A stretch of DNA of 64,000 bases from Actinoplanes utahensis. Lineage in GTDB: Bacteria > Actinomycetota > Actinomycetes > Mycobacteriales > Micromonosporaceae. The first letter of the stretch is position 1. Every line of letters begins with the position of its first letter. Shown here piece after piece: positions 54,434 through 63,531 of this stretch. Under the pieces are notes generated by a model, which did not search any database, was not told the DNA's origin, and worked only from the letters and a program-made list of their open reading frames with translations. The translations under genes were made by a program, and so were the position numbers. The DNA lies in NCBI RefSeq assembly GCF_016862455.1, contig NZ_BOMZ01000078.1, positions 1 to 64,000 on the forward strand, read 5' to 3'.

Positions 54434-56149
54434 ATGGCTCTCGCGGCATCCCTGACCGCACTGCTGACGGCGGTCACCCTGCTCGGCCCGGCGCCGGCTG
54501 CGCCGCGCTATCAGAACCCCGTGTCGTCCGGGTTCGCGGACACCTTCGCCGATCCGGTGATCATCGCGGGCGACAACCATGACTGGTACGCGTACGGCAC
54601 CAGCGATCCGCTCCGTGAAGGCGAACGCACCCCGCACCGCATCCCGACGGCCCACTCCACCGACCTGGTGAACTGGACGTACGGGGGGGACGCCTTCGGG
54701 CCGGGCCGACTGCCGGGATACGCCCGGCCGACCGCCGCGCTGTGGGCGCCGGACGTGCGCCGCGCCGGCGACCGGTGGATCATGTACGTGACCGTCACCG
54801 AGACCGAACCCGACGGCGCCTCCGCGATCGGCGTCGCCACCGCACCGAGCCCCACCGGCCCCTGGACGTTCGCGCCCGAACCGGCCGTGCCGCCACGGGC
54901 CGCCCCCGGTGGCGGCTGGTGGTGGACGTTCGACCCGGCCCAGGTGACCGAGCCGGACGGCACCCGCTGGCTCTACTACGGCAGCTACTTCGGCGGCATC
55001 TGGGTCAGCCGTCTCACCGCCGACGGGCTGCGCGTCACCGGCGAGGCCACCCGGGTCGCGATCGACAACAAGTTCGAAGGCGCCTACGTGGTACGCCGTG
55101 CCGGCTGGTACTACCTGTTCGCCTCGTCCGCCAACTGCTGCGCCGGGCCCACCACCGGCTACTCGGTGTCGGTGGGCCGCTCCCGCAGCCCGCAAGGCCC
55201 GTTCCTGGACCGGGACGGCCAGTCGCTGAACGTGTCCCGGGCCGGCGGCACCCCGGTGATCGCCCCGAACGGCAACCGCTGGGTCGGCACCGGCCACAAC
55301 GGCCTGATCACCGACCGTGCCGGCCAGGACTGGCTCGTCTACCACGCCATCGACCGCGCCGACCCGTACCTGGACGAGCCGTTCGGGATCAACGAGCGCC
55401 CGATGCTTCTCGATCGTCTCGACTGGATCGGCGGCTGGCCCACCGTCAACGCCGGCGCCTGGGCGTCCGAGACCCCGATGCCCGCACCGGGCCGCCGGTA
55501 CGGGCCCGTCCGGCCCGCGCCGGTGCCGCAGCCGGGCCGGTTGCTGCCCGGCCACTCCGACGAGTTCCGCACCGGGCTCGCCCCGGCCTGGGACTCCGTC
55601 CGGCCCGACCCGGCGGTCACCGTCTCGGGTGGGCAGTTGCGGTGGCCGGTGCAGGGCGCCGACCTGACCGGCGACTCCGACAGCGCGGGGGTGCTGCTGC
55701 GCGACGCGCCCGCCGGGAACTGGATCGCCGAGACGAAGGTGACTCTGGACCTCGGCGAGGACACGGTGCGCAACTATCAGCAGGCCGGGCTGATCGCCTA
55801 CGTCGACGACGACCACTTCGCCCGCCTGTCGACGGTGGCGATCTGGAACACCCGGCAGGTCGAGTTCGGCAAGGAGATGCCGTACGCGACGGGCACCTCG
55901 TACGGCGGCACCATCGCCGGCACCCCCGGCCGGACCACCACCTGGCTGCGGCTCGCCCACCGGATCGACCCGTCGAACGGCGAGCACGAGTACCGGGCCG
56001 GGGTGAGCCGCGACGGCCGTGCCTGGACCTGGGGCGGCGTCTGGACCCTGCCCGCCGACACCACCCCGCGCATCGGCCTGATCGCCCACGGCGGCGCCGA
56101 ACCCGCCGTCACCGCCGGTTTCGACTATCTGCGCTTCCGCCGTTGGTGA
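54434..56149 (+). CDS. Secreted GH43 arabinanase/arabinofuranosidase with C-terminal beta-sandwich
   Basis: 571 residues from ATG 54434. Signal peptide ALAASLTALLTAVTLLGPAPAAP. The five-bladed propeller holds catalytic residues typical of GH43: base Asp40 (FADPVII), Asp167 (WWTFDPAQV) and acid Glu215 (NKFEGAYVV). Residues about 370-571 are a separate beta-sandwich (SDEFRTGLAPAWDSVRPD...WIAETKVTLDLGEDTVRNYQQAGLIAYVDDDHFARLSTV), the C-terminal domain common in this family. It releases arabino-oligosaccharides or arabinose from plant cell-wall arabinan outside the cell, feeding the importer and GH51. Confidence 0.93.
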   Translation: MALAASLTALLTAVTLLGPAPAAPRYQNPVSSGFADTFADPVIIAGDNHDWYAYGTSDPLREGERTPHRIPTAHSTDLVNWTYGGDAFGPGRLPGYARPTAALWAPDVRRAGDRWIMYVTVTETEPDGASAIGVATAPSPTGPWTFAPEPAVPPRAAPGGGWWWTFDPAQVTEPDGTRWLYYGSYFGGIWVSRLTADGLRVTGEATRVAIDNKFEGAYVVRRAGWYYLFASSANCCAGPTTGYSVSVGRSRSPQGPFLDRDGQSLNVSRAGGTPVIAPNGNRWVGTGHNGLITDRAGQDWLVYHAIDRADPYLDEPFGINERPMLLDRLDWIGGWPTVNAGAWASETPMPAPGRRYGPVRPAPVPQPGRLLPGHSDEFRTGLAPAWDSVRPDPAVTVSGGQLRWPVQGADLTGDSDSAGVLLRDAPAGNWIAETKVTLDLGEDTVRNYQQAGLIAYVDDDHFARLSTVAIWNTRQVEFGKEMPYATGTSYGGTIAGTPGRTTTWLRLAHRIDPSNGEHEYRAGVSRDGRAWTWGGVWTLPADTTPRIGLIAHGGAEPAVTAGFDYLRFRRW

Positions 56150-56232
56150 TCGCTCGGCCGGCGCCGGGACATTTGTCACGGTGAAACCGGTATTCGCGGA
56201 TCTGCTCGCGGGACCGGCGCGAACCTAGCGTG

Positions 56233-56976
56233 ATGGTCATGGATGACATGGCGTTACGTCTCACCGCGACAAGCAGGAGCTTCGGCGCCGTCCGGGCCGT
56301 CGACGGCCTCGACCTGGCCGTCGAGCGGGGCAGCGTGGTCGCCGTGCTCGGCCCGAACGGCGCGGGCAAGACCACCGCGATCGCGATGATGCTCGGTCTC
56401 CTTCCGCCGGACAGCGGCACGGTGACCCTGTTCGGCGGCACCCCGGCGGAGGCGGTCCGGGCCGGCCGGGTCGGCGCGATGCTCCAGGACGGCGCGTTCG
56501 TGCCGGGAGCGACCGTCCGTGACGTGATCGAGCTGGCCCGGGCCCTGTACCCGCACCCGATGGACACCGGTGCGATCCTGACCGCGGCCGGACTGACCGG
56601 GCTCGCCGGCCGGCGGCTGGACCGGCTGTCCGCCGGTGAGGCGCAGCGGGCACGTTTCGCGTTCGCCCTGGCCGGCGATCCGGAACTGCTGGTCCTCGAC
56701 GAACCGGCGGCAGCCATGGACGTCGCGGCCCGGCAGGCGTTCTGGACAGCCGTCCGCTCGTACGCCGCGCACGGGCGAACCGTCCTGTTCAGCACCCACC
56801 AGCTGCACGAGGCCGACGACCACGCGGACCGCATCGTGGTGCTCGCCGCCGGTCGGGTGGTGGCCGACGGGACATCCGCGCAGATCCGCGCGAAAGCCGG
56901 TGTACCGGACGGGGCCTCCCTGGACGCGGCGTTCCTGGCCCTCACCAGCTCGTCCGCGAGCGGGACGGGGCAGTGA
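56233..56976 (+). CDS. ABC-2 exporter ATPase at the cluster border
   Basis: 247 residues from ATG 56233; ATG 56239 and GTG 56230 are alternatives, without ribosome-binding site. Walker A GPNGAGKTTAIAMML, signature LSAGEAQRARFAFALAGDP, Walker B LLVLDEPAAAMD, switch His in FSTHQLHEA. A TTA codon stands at 56254-56256, near the start, so expression probably depends on the rare leucyl-tRNA of development-linked genes. Coupled to the permease by GTGA. Likely exports the product of the adjacent NRPS cluster or gives immunity (inference). Confidence 0.93.
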   Translation: MVMDDMALRLTATSRSFGAVRAVDGLDLAVERGSVVAVLGPNGAGKTTAIAMMLGLLPPDSGTVTLFGGTPAEAVRAGRVGAMLQDGAFVPGATVRDVIELARALYPHPMDTGAILTAAGLTGLAGRRLDRLSAGEAQRARFAFALAGDPELLVLDEPAAAMDVAARQAFWTAVRSYAAHGRTVLFSTHQLHEADDHADRIVVLAAGRVVADGTSAQIRAKAGVPDGASLDAAFLALTSSSASGTGQ

Positions 56977-57704
56977 TGCGCGCCTATCTGGGTTTCGAGC
57001 TGCGCCGCCTGGCGCGGGACCCCCGGCTGCTGTTCTTCTCGGTCATCGGGCCGGTGGCCACGTACGTGATCTTCTCGGGCTGGTCCGCGGGCGACCGTCT
57101 CGAAGGGCTGGCCGCACCGGTCGCCGTCATGATCGGGGTGGCGGGGTACGGCGCCGTCGCGGGGGTCCTGATGGTCGGATCGGCGGTCTCGCAGGAACGC
57201 GCCGCCGGCTGGCTGCGTCAACTGCGGGTCACGCCCCTGCCGGCGTGGCGGGTCGTCACGGTGAAGGCGTTCGTCGGGAGTCTCACCGCGATCCCACCGG
57301 CGATCGCGGTGGGCGCGGTGGCGGCGATCCAGCACCAGGTCGCCCTGCCCGCCGGCCGATGGCTGATCCTGCTGGCGCTGCTGTGGGCGGGCACCGCGCC
57401 GTTCGCGCTGCTCGGGCTCGCCATCGGCTACGGCCTGTCGCCCCGGCTGGCCGTACCCGTCAATCTCCTGGTCTTCCTGGTCATGTCGGTGCTCGGCGGG
57501 CTGCTGGCGCCCGCCGACTACTTCCCGCCGGGCCTGCGTGCCCTGGCACACGCGCTGCCCACCTACCGGTACGCCGAACTGGGCTGGCGCTCCGCCGCCG
57601 GCCACCTGCCGACCGGGGCGGGACTGGCCGTCCTGACCGCGTGGACCGTCGTCGCGGCCCTGCTCGCGGCGTGGGCGTACCGGCGATCGACAGCGCGCCC
57701 CTGA
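56973..57704 (+). CDS. ABC-2 exporter permease
   Basis: 243 residues from GTG 56973. Six membrane segments (LLFFSVIGPVATYVIFSGW; AAPVAVMIGVAGYGAVAGVLMVGSAVS; FVGSLTAIPPAIAVGAVAAI; WLILLALLWAGTAPFALLGLAIGYGL; LAVPVNLLVFLVMSVLGGLLAPADYFP; LAVLTAWTVVAALLAAWAY). The QERAAGWLRQLRVTPLPAWRVVTVK loop is typical of drug-export permeases of the DrrB/NodJ type. Partner of the ATPase before it. Confidence 0.92.
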   Translation: MMRAYLGFELRRLARDPRLLFFSVIGPVATYVIFSGWSAGDRLEGLAAPVAVMIGVAGYGAVAGVLMVGSAVSQERAAGWLRQLRVTPLPAWRVVTVKAFVGSLTAIPPAIAVGAVAAIQHQVALPAGRWLILLALLWAGTAPFALLGLAIGYGLSPRLAVPVNLLVFLVMSVLGGLLAPADYFPPGLRALAHALPTYRYAELGWRSAAGHLPTGAGLAVLTAWTVVAALLAAWAYRRSTARP

Positions 57705-57724
57705 CGGCGGATACGGTGGCGATC

Positions 57725-58831
57725 ATGTCCGGTGACCGGCACCGCCGACGACGCGGTCTCACCCTGTTGCTCGCGCACACCGCGTGGCTGGGGTTCCTGC
57801 TGCCCACGGCCGCCGCGGTGACGCACCGGCCGGTGGCGGCCCTCGGGTTGGCGGTCTTCGTGCTGCTCTATCTGGTGCTGGTGGCGGTGCCCGTGGTGCC
57901 GTTGCCGATGCGCCCGGCCGTGCAGCACACCGGGCTCGCCGTCCTGGCGCTGGTGGGTGTCGCGCTGGCCGCGGCCAACGCCTCCGGGCCCGGCGGTTGG
58001 ACGATCCTCCTGCTGTTCGTCTGCTCGGCCGGCGCGCTGTGCCTGGACCGTCCGGCCGCCGGGTTCGCCTGGGTCGCCGCCAGTGTCGCCGCTGTCCTCG
58101 CCATCGGTGTCGCACGTTCCGTCCCGGCCGCCGACACCACACCGGTCGCGCTGATCACCGGGCTGGCCGGCGTGTCCACCATCGCCTTCGTACGGTTCGT
58201 CCGGCTGGTCGAGGAACTGCGCCGCACCCAGCGGGAGCTCGCCCGCACCACTGTCGAACGGGAACGTCTCCGGTTCGCCAAGGACCTGCACGACCTGCTC
58301 GGGCACACGCTGTCCTTGATCGTGGTGAAGGCGGAGGTGGCCCGGCGGGTGGCCCCGGCCGACCCCGGGCGCGCCGCGCGGGAGGCGGCGGACATCGAGC
58401 GGATCGGCCGGACCGCGCTCACGGAGGTGCGCGAGGCCGTCAGCGGCTACCGTTCGCACAGCTTCGCCCGGGAACTGGAGAACGCCCGGGCCGTGCTGGC
58501 CGACATCGGCGTCGAGGTCACCGCGCCGGAGACCGGGCCGGCACTCGGCGGGGTGGCCGACGACGTGTTCCGCTGGGTTCTGCGGGAGGCGGTGACGAAC
58601 GTCCTCCGGCACAGTGCCGCATCCCGCTGCGACATCGCGGTGACCGCCGACCGGGGCGGGGCGACGCTGACCGTCCGCGACGACGGCGTGGGGCGAGAGC
58701 TGTCACCCGGCAACGGGCTGCGGGGTCTCGCCGAGCGGGTCGAACAGGCCGGTGGCACGCTGCGATGCGGCGCGTCCCCCACCGGCGGGACCGAGCTGAC
58801 CGCACACCTGCCCCCGGCGGCCATCGCATGA
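57725..58831 (+). CDS. DesK-type sensor histidine kinase
   Basis: 368 residues from ATG 57725. Five or six membrane helices in the first ~160 residues. HisKA_3 box ERERLRFAKDLHDLLGHTLSLIVVKAEVARRV with the phospho-accepting His; HATPase N-box LREAVTNVLRHSAASRCDI and G-box VRDDGVGRELSPGNGLRGLAERV. The short space to the permease (20 nt) suggests an operon of exporter plus two-component system, as often seen for envelope or antibiotic sensing. The stop overlaps the regulator start (ATGA). Confidence 0.93.
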   Translation: MSGDRHRRRRGLTLLLAHTAWLGFLLPTAAAVTHRPVAALGLAVFVLLYLVLVAVPVVPLPMRPAVQHTGLAVLALVGVALAAANASGPGGWTILLLFVCSAGALCLDRPAAGFAWVAASVAAVLAIGVARSVPAADTTPVALITGLAGVSTIAFVRFVRLVEELRRTQRELARTTVERERLRFAKDLHDLLGHTLSLIVVKAEVARRVAPADPGRAAREAADIERIGRTALTEVREAVSGYRSHSFARELENARAVLADIGVEVTAPETGPALGGVADDVFRWVLREAVTNVLRHSAASRCDIAVTADRGGATLTVRDDGVGRELSPGNGLRGLAERVEQAGGTLRCGASPTGGTELTAHLPPAAIA

Positions 58832-59433
58832 TCAGGCTGCTGCTCGCCGAGGATCAGGGCATGATGCGTGGCGCCCTGGCCCTGCTGCTGAACCTGGAGC
58901 CGGACATCGAGGTGGTCGCCGAGGCGGGCACCGCCGCGGAAGCGCTCCGGGCCGCCGCGAGCACGCGCCCGGACGTGGCTCTGCTCGACATCGAGATGCC
59001 CGACGGCAGTGGGCTCGACGTCGCGGCGCGACTGCGGGACGAACTGCCGGACTGCCGGGTTCTGATCGTGACCACCTTCGGCCGGCCCGGTTACCTCCGG
59101 CAGGCGATGGAAGCCGGTGCGGCCGGTTTCCTCGTCAAGGACGGCCCGGTCGAGCAGTTGGCGGCAGCCGTACGACGGGTTCTCGCGGGGGAGCGGGTGA
59201 TCGATCCGGCGCTCGCGGCGGCGGCCCTGTCCGCCGGCCCGAACCCGCTCACCGACCGGGAACGTGATGCCCTGACCGCGGCGGCGGACGGCACGACGGT
59301 CGCGGACATCGCGGTGCGGCTGCACCTGTCGGAGAGCACCGTCCGCAACTACCTCTCGGCGGCGATCGGCAAGACCGGCACCCGGAATCGGATCGAGGCC
59401 GCGCACCGGGCCCGCGCCAACGGCTGGATCTGA
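58828..59433 (+). CDS. NarL/DesR-type response regulator
   Basis: 201 residues. Receiver IRLLLAEDQGMMRGALALLLNLEPDIEVV with phospho-acceptor Asp in VALLDIEMPDGSG and FLVKDGPV; HTH LTDRERDALTAAADGTTVADIAVRLHLSESTVRNYLSAAIGKTG. Coupled to DesK-like kinase by ATGA. Candidate regulator of the exporter and of the NRPS gene starting 130 bp downstream. Confidence 0.94.
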   Translation: MIRLLLAEDQGMMRGALALLLNLEPDIEVVAEAGTAAEALRAAASTRPDVALLDIEMPDGSGLDVAARLRDELPDCRVLIVTTFGRPGYLRQAMEAGAAGFLVKDGPVEQLAAAVRRVLAGERVIDPALAAAALSAGPNPLTDRERDALTAAADGTTVADIAVRLHLSESTVRNYLSAAIGKTGTRNRIEAAHRARANGWI

Positions 59434-59563
59434 TAGCTGAACCGGTTTATCGACGGGCGTGATGCTGTGTGTGCTTTCTCTCGCTGGTGGATTGAAGACA
59501 CTGAATTGGCGGAGCGATCGGTAGCTTAACCGCGTAAGTACCGATGGCTATGCGGGGGCATGT
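59434..59563 (+). promoter_or_regulatory. AT-rich leader of the NRPS gene
   Basis: These 130 bp are visibly poorer in GC than their surroundings and contain TTGAAG and TAGCTTAACC segments that could be promoter parts, although the spacing fits no consensus well. A GGGGG at 59554-59558 precedes the ATG at 59564. No hairpin or riboswitch recognised. Probably the promoter of the biosynthetic transcript. Confidence 0.45.
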
Positions 59564-62500
59564 ATGACTTTCGAGGGTGTTCGCGGGGGTAGCCCGTTGT
59601 CGTGGTTCCAGGAACGGCTGTGGGTCCACCACCGGCGCAGTCCGGAGGACACCAGCTACAACCTGCCGCTCCTGCTGCACGTCCGCGGCGCCCTCGACGT
59701 GGCGGCCCTCGAGCGGGCCGTCGGCGCCATCACCGCCCGGCACGAGATCCTGCGCACCTCCTACGACGAGACCGCGGACGGAGAGCCGCGCCAGTTCGTC
59801 ACGCCGCCGCGGCACGTGAGCCTGCCGGTCCGGACCGTCGACCGCACCGAGATGCTCGCGGAACTGGACGAGTTCCTCGAACACCGCTTCGACCTGCGCC
59901 GAGGGCCGGTCCTCGTCGCGCGTCTCCTGCGGTTGTCCGGCGACCACCACCTGCTGCTCCTGAACGTGCACCACATCGCCGCGGACGCATGGTCGCTCAA
60001 GGCGATCCTGCTCGCCGAACTGCAGAGCGCGTACGCGGCGTTCTGCCGGGGCGAGCAGCCCGCCGCGCCGCCGCTGACGGTCCAGTACGCCGACTACGCG
60101 CGCCGGCAGCGCACCACGGACATGTCCGCCGACCTGGAATTCTGGCGGGAGACCCTGGCCGGGTACGAGGACAGCCTCGAACTGCCGGCGACGTACCCGC
60201 GGCAGGCGAAGTCCGGCGCCCGCAGCGGAACCCTCGTGCACCGCTATCCGCCCGAGTTCGCCCGCGACCTCGAGCGTTTCGCGCGCGAGCACGACAGCAC
60301 GGTGTTCATGTGCCTGCTCGCGGCACTGGCCGTGACGGTCGGCCGCTACGCCGACAAGGACGACCTCTGCATCGGCACCACGACCTCCGATCGCTCGGAC
60401 GTCGCGTTCGAGCCGCTGATCGGATTCTTCGTCAACATCCTGCCGTTGCGGATGCGCCTCGACGAGCAGAGCAGCGTCGCCGAACTGCTGAAGAACGTAC
60501 GAGCGCAGGTCCTCGACGCGTTCGAGCATCCGGCGCCGTTCGAACGGATCCTGCAGGCGACCGACGCGGCCCGCCGTGGCAGCGCGAATCCGCTGGTGCC
60601 CATCGTGATGAGGCAACAGAACTTCCCGCGTACGGCACTCGGCGCCGTGCTGCCGGGCGAGGTGACCTTCGAGCCGTTCCCGGGACCCGGCGAAACCGAC
60701 GAGGCGGTCCTCGAACTGCTCGGCCGCGAGCACGTCGCGGCACGGTGCGAGATCGAGATGTCGTACTCCGACGGCGTGGACGGTCTCGAGGTCGACGTGG
60801 TGTACGCCGCCGACCTGTACGACCGGGCGGCTGTCGAACGTCTGCTCGCCCATCACCAGCACGTGCTCGAAGGCATGTTCCGGGACGCCGGCCGGCTCCT
60901 GCTGGAGGTGCCGCTCCTGCGCGACTCCGACGTGGCCGCTCTGGTGGGGCGAGGCGATCGCGTGGTGACGGCGCCTCCGGCCCGCTCCTTCCCCGACCGT
61001 TTCGCCGCGCAGGTGGAACGCGCTCCGGAGGCGGTGGCGTGCTGGGACTCCCGCGGCGCCTGGACCTACCGCGACCTCGACCGGCGCGCCCGGCGGGTGG
61101 CGCACTCGCTGGCGGCACGCGGTGTCGCGCCGGGGGACCTCGTCGCGGTGTGCCTGCCCCGCGGCGGCGATCTCCTCGCCACCCTGCTCGGCGTCTGGCA
61201 GGCGGGCGCCGCGTACGTGCCGATCGACCCGGCCTACCCGGCCGCCTACGCCCGGCAGATCCTCGACGACGCGCGGCCGGGCGTCATCGTCTGTGACGCC
61301 GAACGCCAGGCCCGGCTCGGCACCGACGACGCCAAGTGCCTGCGACTCGACGAGGCCGGGGACGGCGAGGCGGACCCTGTGCCGGTACGCCCCGAATCGC
61401 TCGCATACATCATGTACACCTCCGGGTCCACCGGCCGGCCCAAGGGGGTGCGGATCCCGCACCGCCAGCTGGACAACTGGCTGAGCTCCCTGGAGACGAA
61501 CCTGCCGTTCCAGCCCGGGGAGGTGGTCGCGCAGAAGACCACGTTCGTCTTCGCGGTCGGGGTCAAGGAGCTGTTCGCCGGCCTGCTCCACGGATGCCCC
61601 CAGGTGTTCCTCGACGACGACACCGTCCGGGACGTGACGGCCTTCACCGGCGCGCTCGCCGAGCATCACGTCAGCCGTCTCAACATCCTGCCGTCGCACC
61701 TGGCGGGTGTCATGGAGCATCTACGGGCCGGCGGCCGGCGGCTGCCCGCGCTGAAGGTCTGCGTCACCGCCGGCGAGCCGCTGCCCAAGGACGTGGTCCT
61801 CGCCTTCCGCCGGATGTTCCCGGACGCGCGCCTGTTCAACAACTACGGCTGCACCGAGGTCAACGACATCACCTACTACGACACCGCGGACTTCGACGGG
61901 CGGGCCGACTTCGTCCCGATCGGCACACCGATCGGGAACACCCGGGTGTACGTGCTCGACCGTCACGGCCGGCTCGTGCCCGACGGTGTCGCCGGGGAAC
62001 TGCACGTCGCCTCCGTCGGGCTGCCCGACGGCTACCACGGTCTCGACGACCTGACCGCCGAACGTTTCCGGCCCAACCCGTTCGGGCCCGCGCCGGGCAC
62101 CCGCCTCTACAACACCGGTGACGTCGTCCGGCGCCTGCCGGACGGCACCCTCGACTACATCGGCCGGCACGACTTCCAGGTGAAGGTGCGGGGTTTCCGC
62201 GTCGACGTGCGCCAGGTCGAGCAGGTGATGGGCGACGTCGAGGGCATCCGGGCCCGCGCGGTCGTCGGGCACGGCGACCGGCTGACCGCCTACTACACCA
62301 GCGGGTCCCAGCACGCCGTGCCGGTGGCGGAGCTGCGCGCGTTCCTGCAAAACAGGCTCCCCGCGTACATGGTTCCGGACACGTTCGTCCGGCTCGACGC
62401 GATGCCGCAACTGCCGAACGGCAAACTCAACCGCCGCGCGCTGATCGAGGCGCGGGGCGAGGCGCAGCAGAGTGACGCGTACGAGCCTCCGGTGAGCGCC

Positions 62501-63520
62501 ACCGAGCGCACCCTCGCGGGCATCTGGGGACTGGTCGTCAACGTGCCCGCCGCCCGGGTCGGCCGCCGGACGCACTTCTTCGAGATCGGCGGCCACTCGC
62601 TCGCCGCGATGCGCGTCCTGGCCCGGATCAAGGACACGTTCCGGGTCGAGCTTGGTCTCGCGCAGCTGTTCGACGCGCCCCGGCTGGACTCCCTCGCCGC
62701 CATGATCGACCAAGGGATCGGCGCCGGGCAGGCCCCCGCCGCGCGGACCTCCAAGCCGCCGGCCGGCTCCGGGCTGCTCCACGACAAGGTGGTGCTGGTC
62801 ACCGGCGGCAGCCGCGGCATCGGCCTGGCCACCGCACTGCTGCTCGCCGAGCAGGGAGCCACGGTGGCGATCAACTACCGGGACAGCGAGGCACAGGCCC
62901 GCAGCGCCAAGGAGATGATCGAAGCCGCCGGTGGGACCGCCGAGATCTTCGGGGCCGACGTGACCCGCGCCGAGGACGTCGCCGCCATGGTGACGGCCGT
63001 CCACGATCGCTTCGAGCGCATCGACGTGCTGGTGGCGAACGCGCACATGCACTTCCGCCACCGGCCCTTCCTCGAATACGAGTGGGCCGACCTCGACCGC
63101 AAGGTCACCGACGAGCTCAAGGCCGTCTTCCATCCGTGCCAGGCCGTCGCCCCGGAGATGATCAGGCGCCGCGCCGGCAGCATCATCGCGATCTCCAGCA
63201 CCCTCTCCAAGCGCAGCAACGAGGGGTTCCTCGCGCAGAGCACCGCCAAGGCCGCGGTCGACGCCTTCGTGCGCTCCGTCGCCACCGAACTGGGCCCGCA
63301 CGGCATCCGGGCCAACACGGTCGCGCCCGGGCTCACCCTGACCGACGCGGCGATGCCGATGGCGCCCCACGTCAAGGAGTCGATCGCGGCCGGCAGCCCG
63401 ATGCGCCGCAACGGGCTCCCCGAAGACATGGCCGGCGCCGTGATCTTCCTGGCCAGTGACCTGTCCCGCTTCATGACCGGCACGTACCTGCCGGTCGACG
63501 GCGGCTTCACCACGTTGTAG
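59564..63520 (+). CDS. NRPS, C-A-T-SDR
   Basis: 1318 residues. Condensation domain about 8-450: LSWFQERLW, His136-His137...Asp141 (HHIAADAW; Ala where Gly is usual), FFVNILPLR. Adenylation about 470-970: YTSGSTGRPKG (618-628), A4 loop FAVGVKE with Ala664 instead of the Asp that binds the alpha-amino group and Lys668 where Trp is common, NNYGCTE, GRHDFQVKVRGFRVD, Lys954 (NGKLNRR). Carrier domain FFEIGGHSL, phosphopantetheine site Ser1012. From about 1070 an SDR: TGGSRGIG (1081-1087), ISST, but QSTAK (1225-1229) in place of YxxxK. No thioesterase. The substrate is probably not an ordinary alpha-amino acid; an aryl or beta-amino acid fits the next gene. Confidence 0.92.
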   Translation: MTFEGVRGGSPLSWFQERLWVHHRRSPEDTSYNLPLLLHVRGALDVAALERAVGAITARHEILRTSYDETADGEPRQFVTPPRHVSLPVRTVDRTEMLAELDEFLEHRFDLRRGPVLVARLLRLSGDHHLLLLNVHHIAADAWSLKAILLAELQSAYAAFCRGEQPAAPPLTVQYADYARRQRTTDMSADLEFWRETLAGYEDSLELPATYPRQAKSGARSGTLVHRYPPEFARDLERFAREHDSTVFMCLLAALAVTVGRYADKDDLCIGTTTSDRSDVAFEPLIGFFVNILPLRMRLDEQSSVAELLKNVRAQVLDAFEHPAPFERILQATDAARRGSANPLVPIVMRQQNFPRTALGAVLPGEVTFEPFPGPGETDEAVLELLGREHVAARCEIEMSYSDGVDGLEVDVVYAADLYDRAAVERLLAHHQHVLEGMFRDAGRLLLEVPLLRDSDVAALVGRGDRVVTAPPARSFPDRFAAQVERAPEAVACWDSRGAWTYRDLDRRARRVAHSLAARGVAPGDLVAVCLPRGGDLLATLLGVWQAGAAYVPIDPAYPAAYARQILDDARPGVIVCDAERQARLGTDDAKCLRLDEAGDGEADPVPVRPESLAYIMYTSGSTGRPKGVRIPHRQLDNWLSSLETNLPFQPGEVVAQKTTFVFAVGVKELFAGLLHGCPQVFLDDDTVRDVTAFTGALAEHHVSRLNILPSHLAGVMEHLRAGGRRLPALKVCVTAGEPLPKDVVLAFRRMFPDARLFNNYGCTEVNDITYYDTADFDGRADFVPIGTPIGNTRVYVLDRHGRLVPDGVAGELHVASVGLPDGYHGLDDLTAERFRPNPFGPAPGTRLYNTGDVVRRLPDGTLDYIGRHDFQVKVRGFRVDVRQVEQVMGDVEGIRARAVVGHGDRLTAYYTSGSQHAVPVAELRAFLQNRLPAYMVPDTFVRLDAMPQLPNGKLNRRALIEARGEAQQSDAYEPPVSATERTLAGIWGLVVNVPAARVGRRTHFFEIGGHSLAAMRVLARIKDTFRVELGLAQLFDAPRLDSLAAMIDQGIGAGQAPAARTSKPPAGSGLLHDKVVLVTGGSRGIGLATALLLAEQGATVAINYRDSEAQARSAKEMIEAAGGTAEIFGADVTRAEDVAAMVTAVHDRFERIDVLVANAHMHFRHRPFLEYEWADLDRKVTDELKAVFHPCQAVAPEMIRRRAGSIIAISSTLSKRSNEGFLAQSTAKAAVDAFVRSVATELGPHGIRANTVAPGLTLTDAAMPMAPHVKESIAAGSPMRRNGLPEDMAGAVIFLASDLSRFMTGTYLPVDGGFTTL

Positions 63521-63531
63521 GGATCACCCAC

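Noticed and set aside
59447..61720. 757-residue minus-strand open frame opposite the NRPS
   Set aside because: Antisense shadow of clear condensation and adenylation domains.
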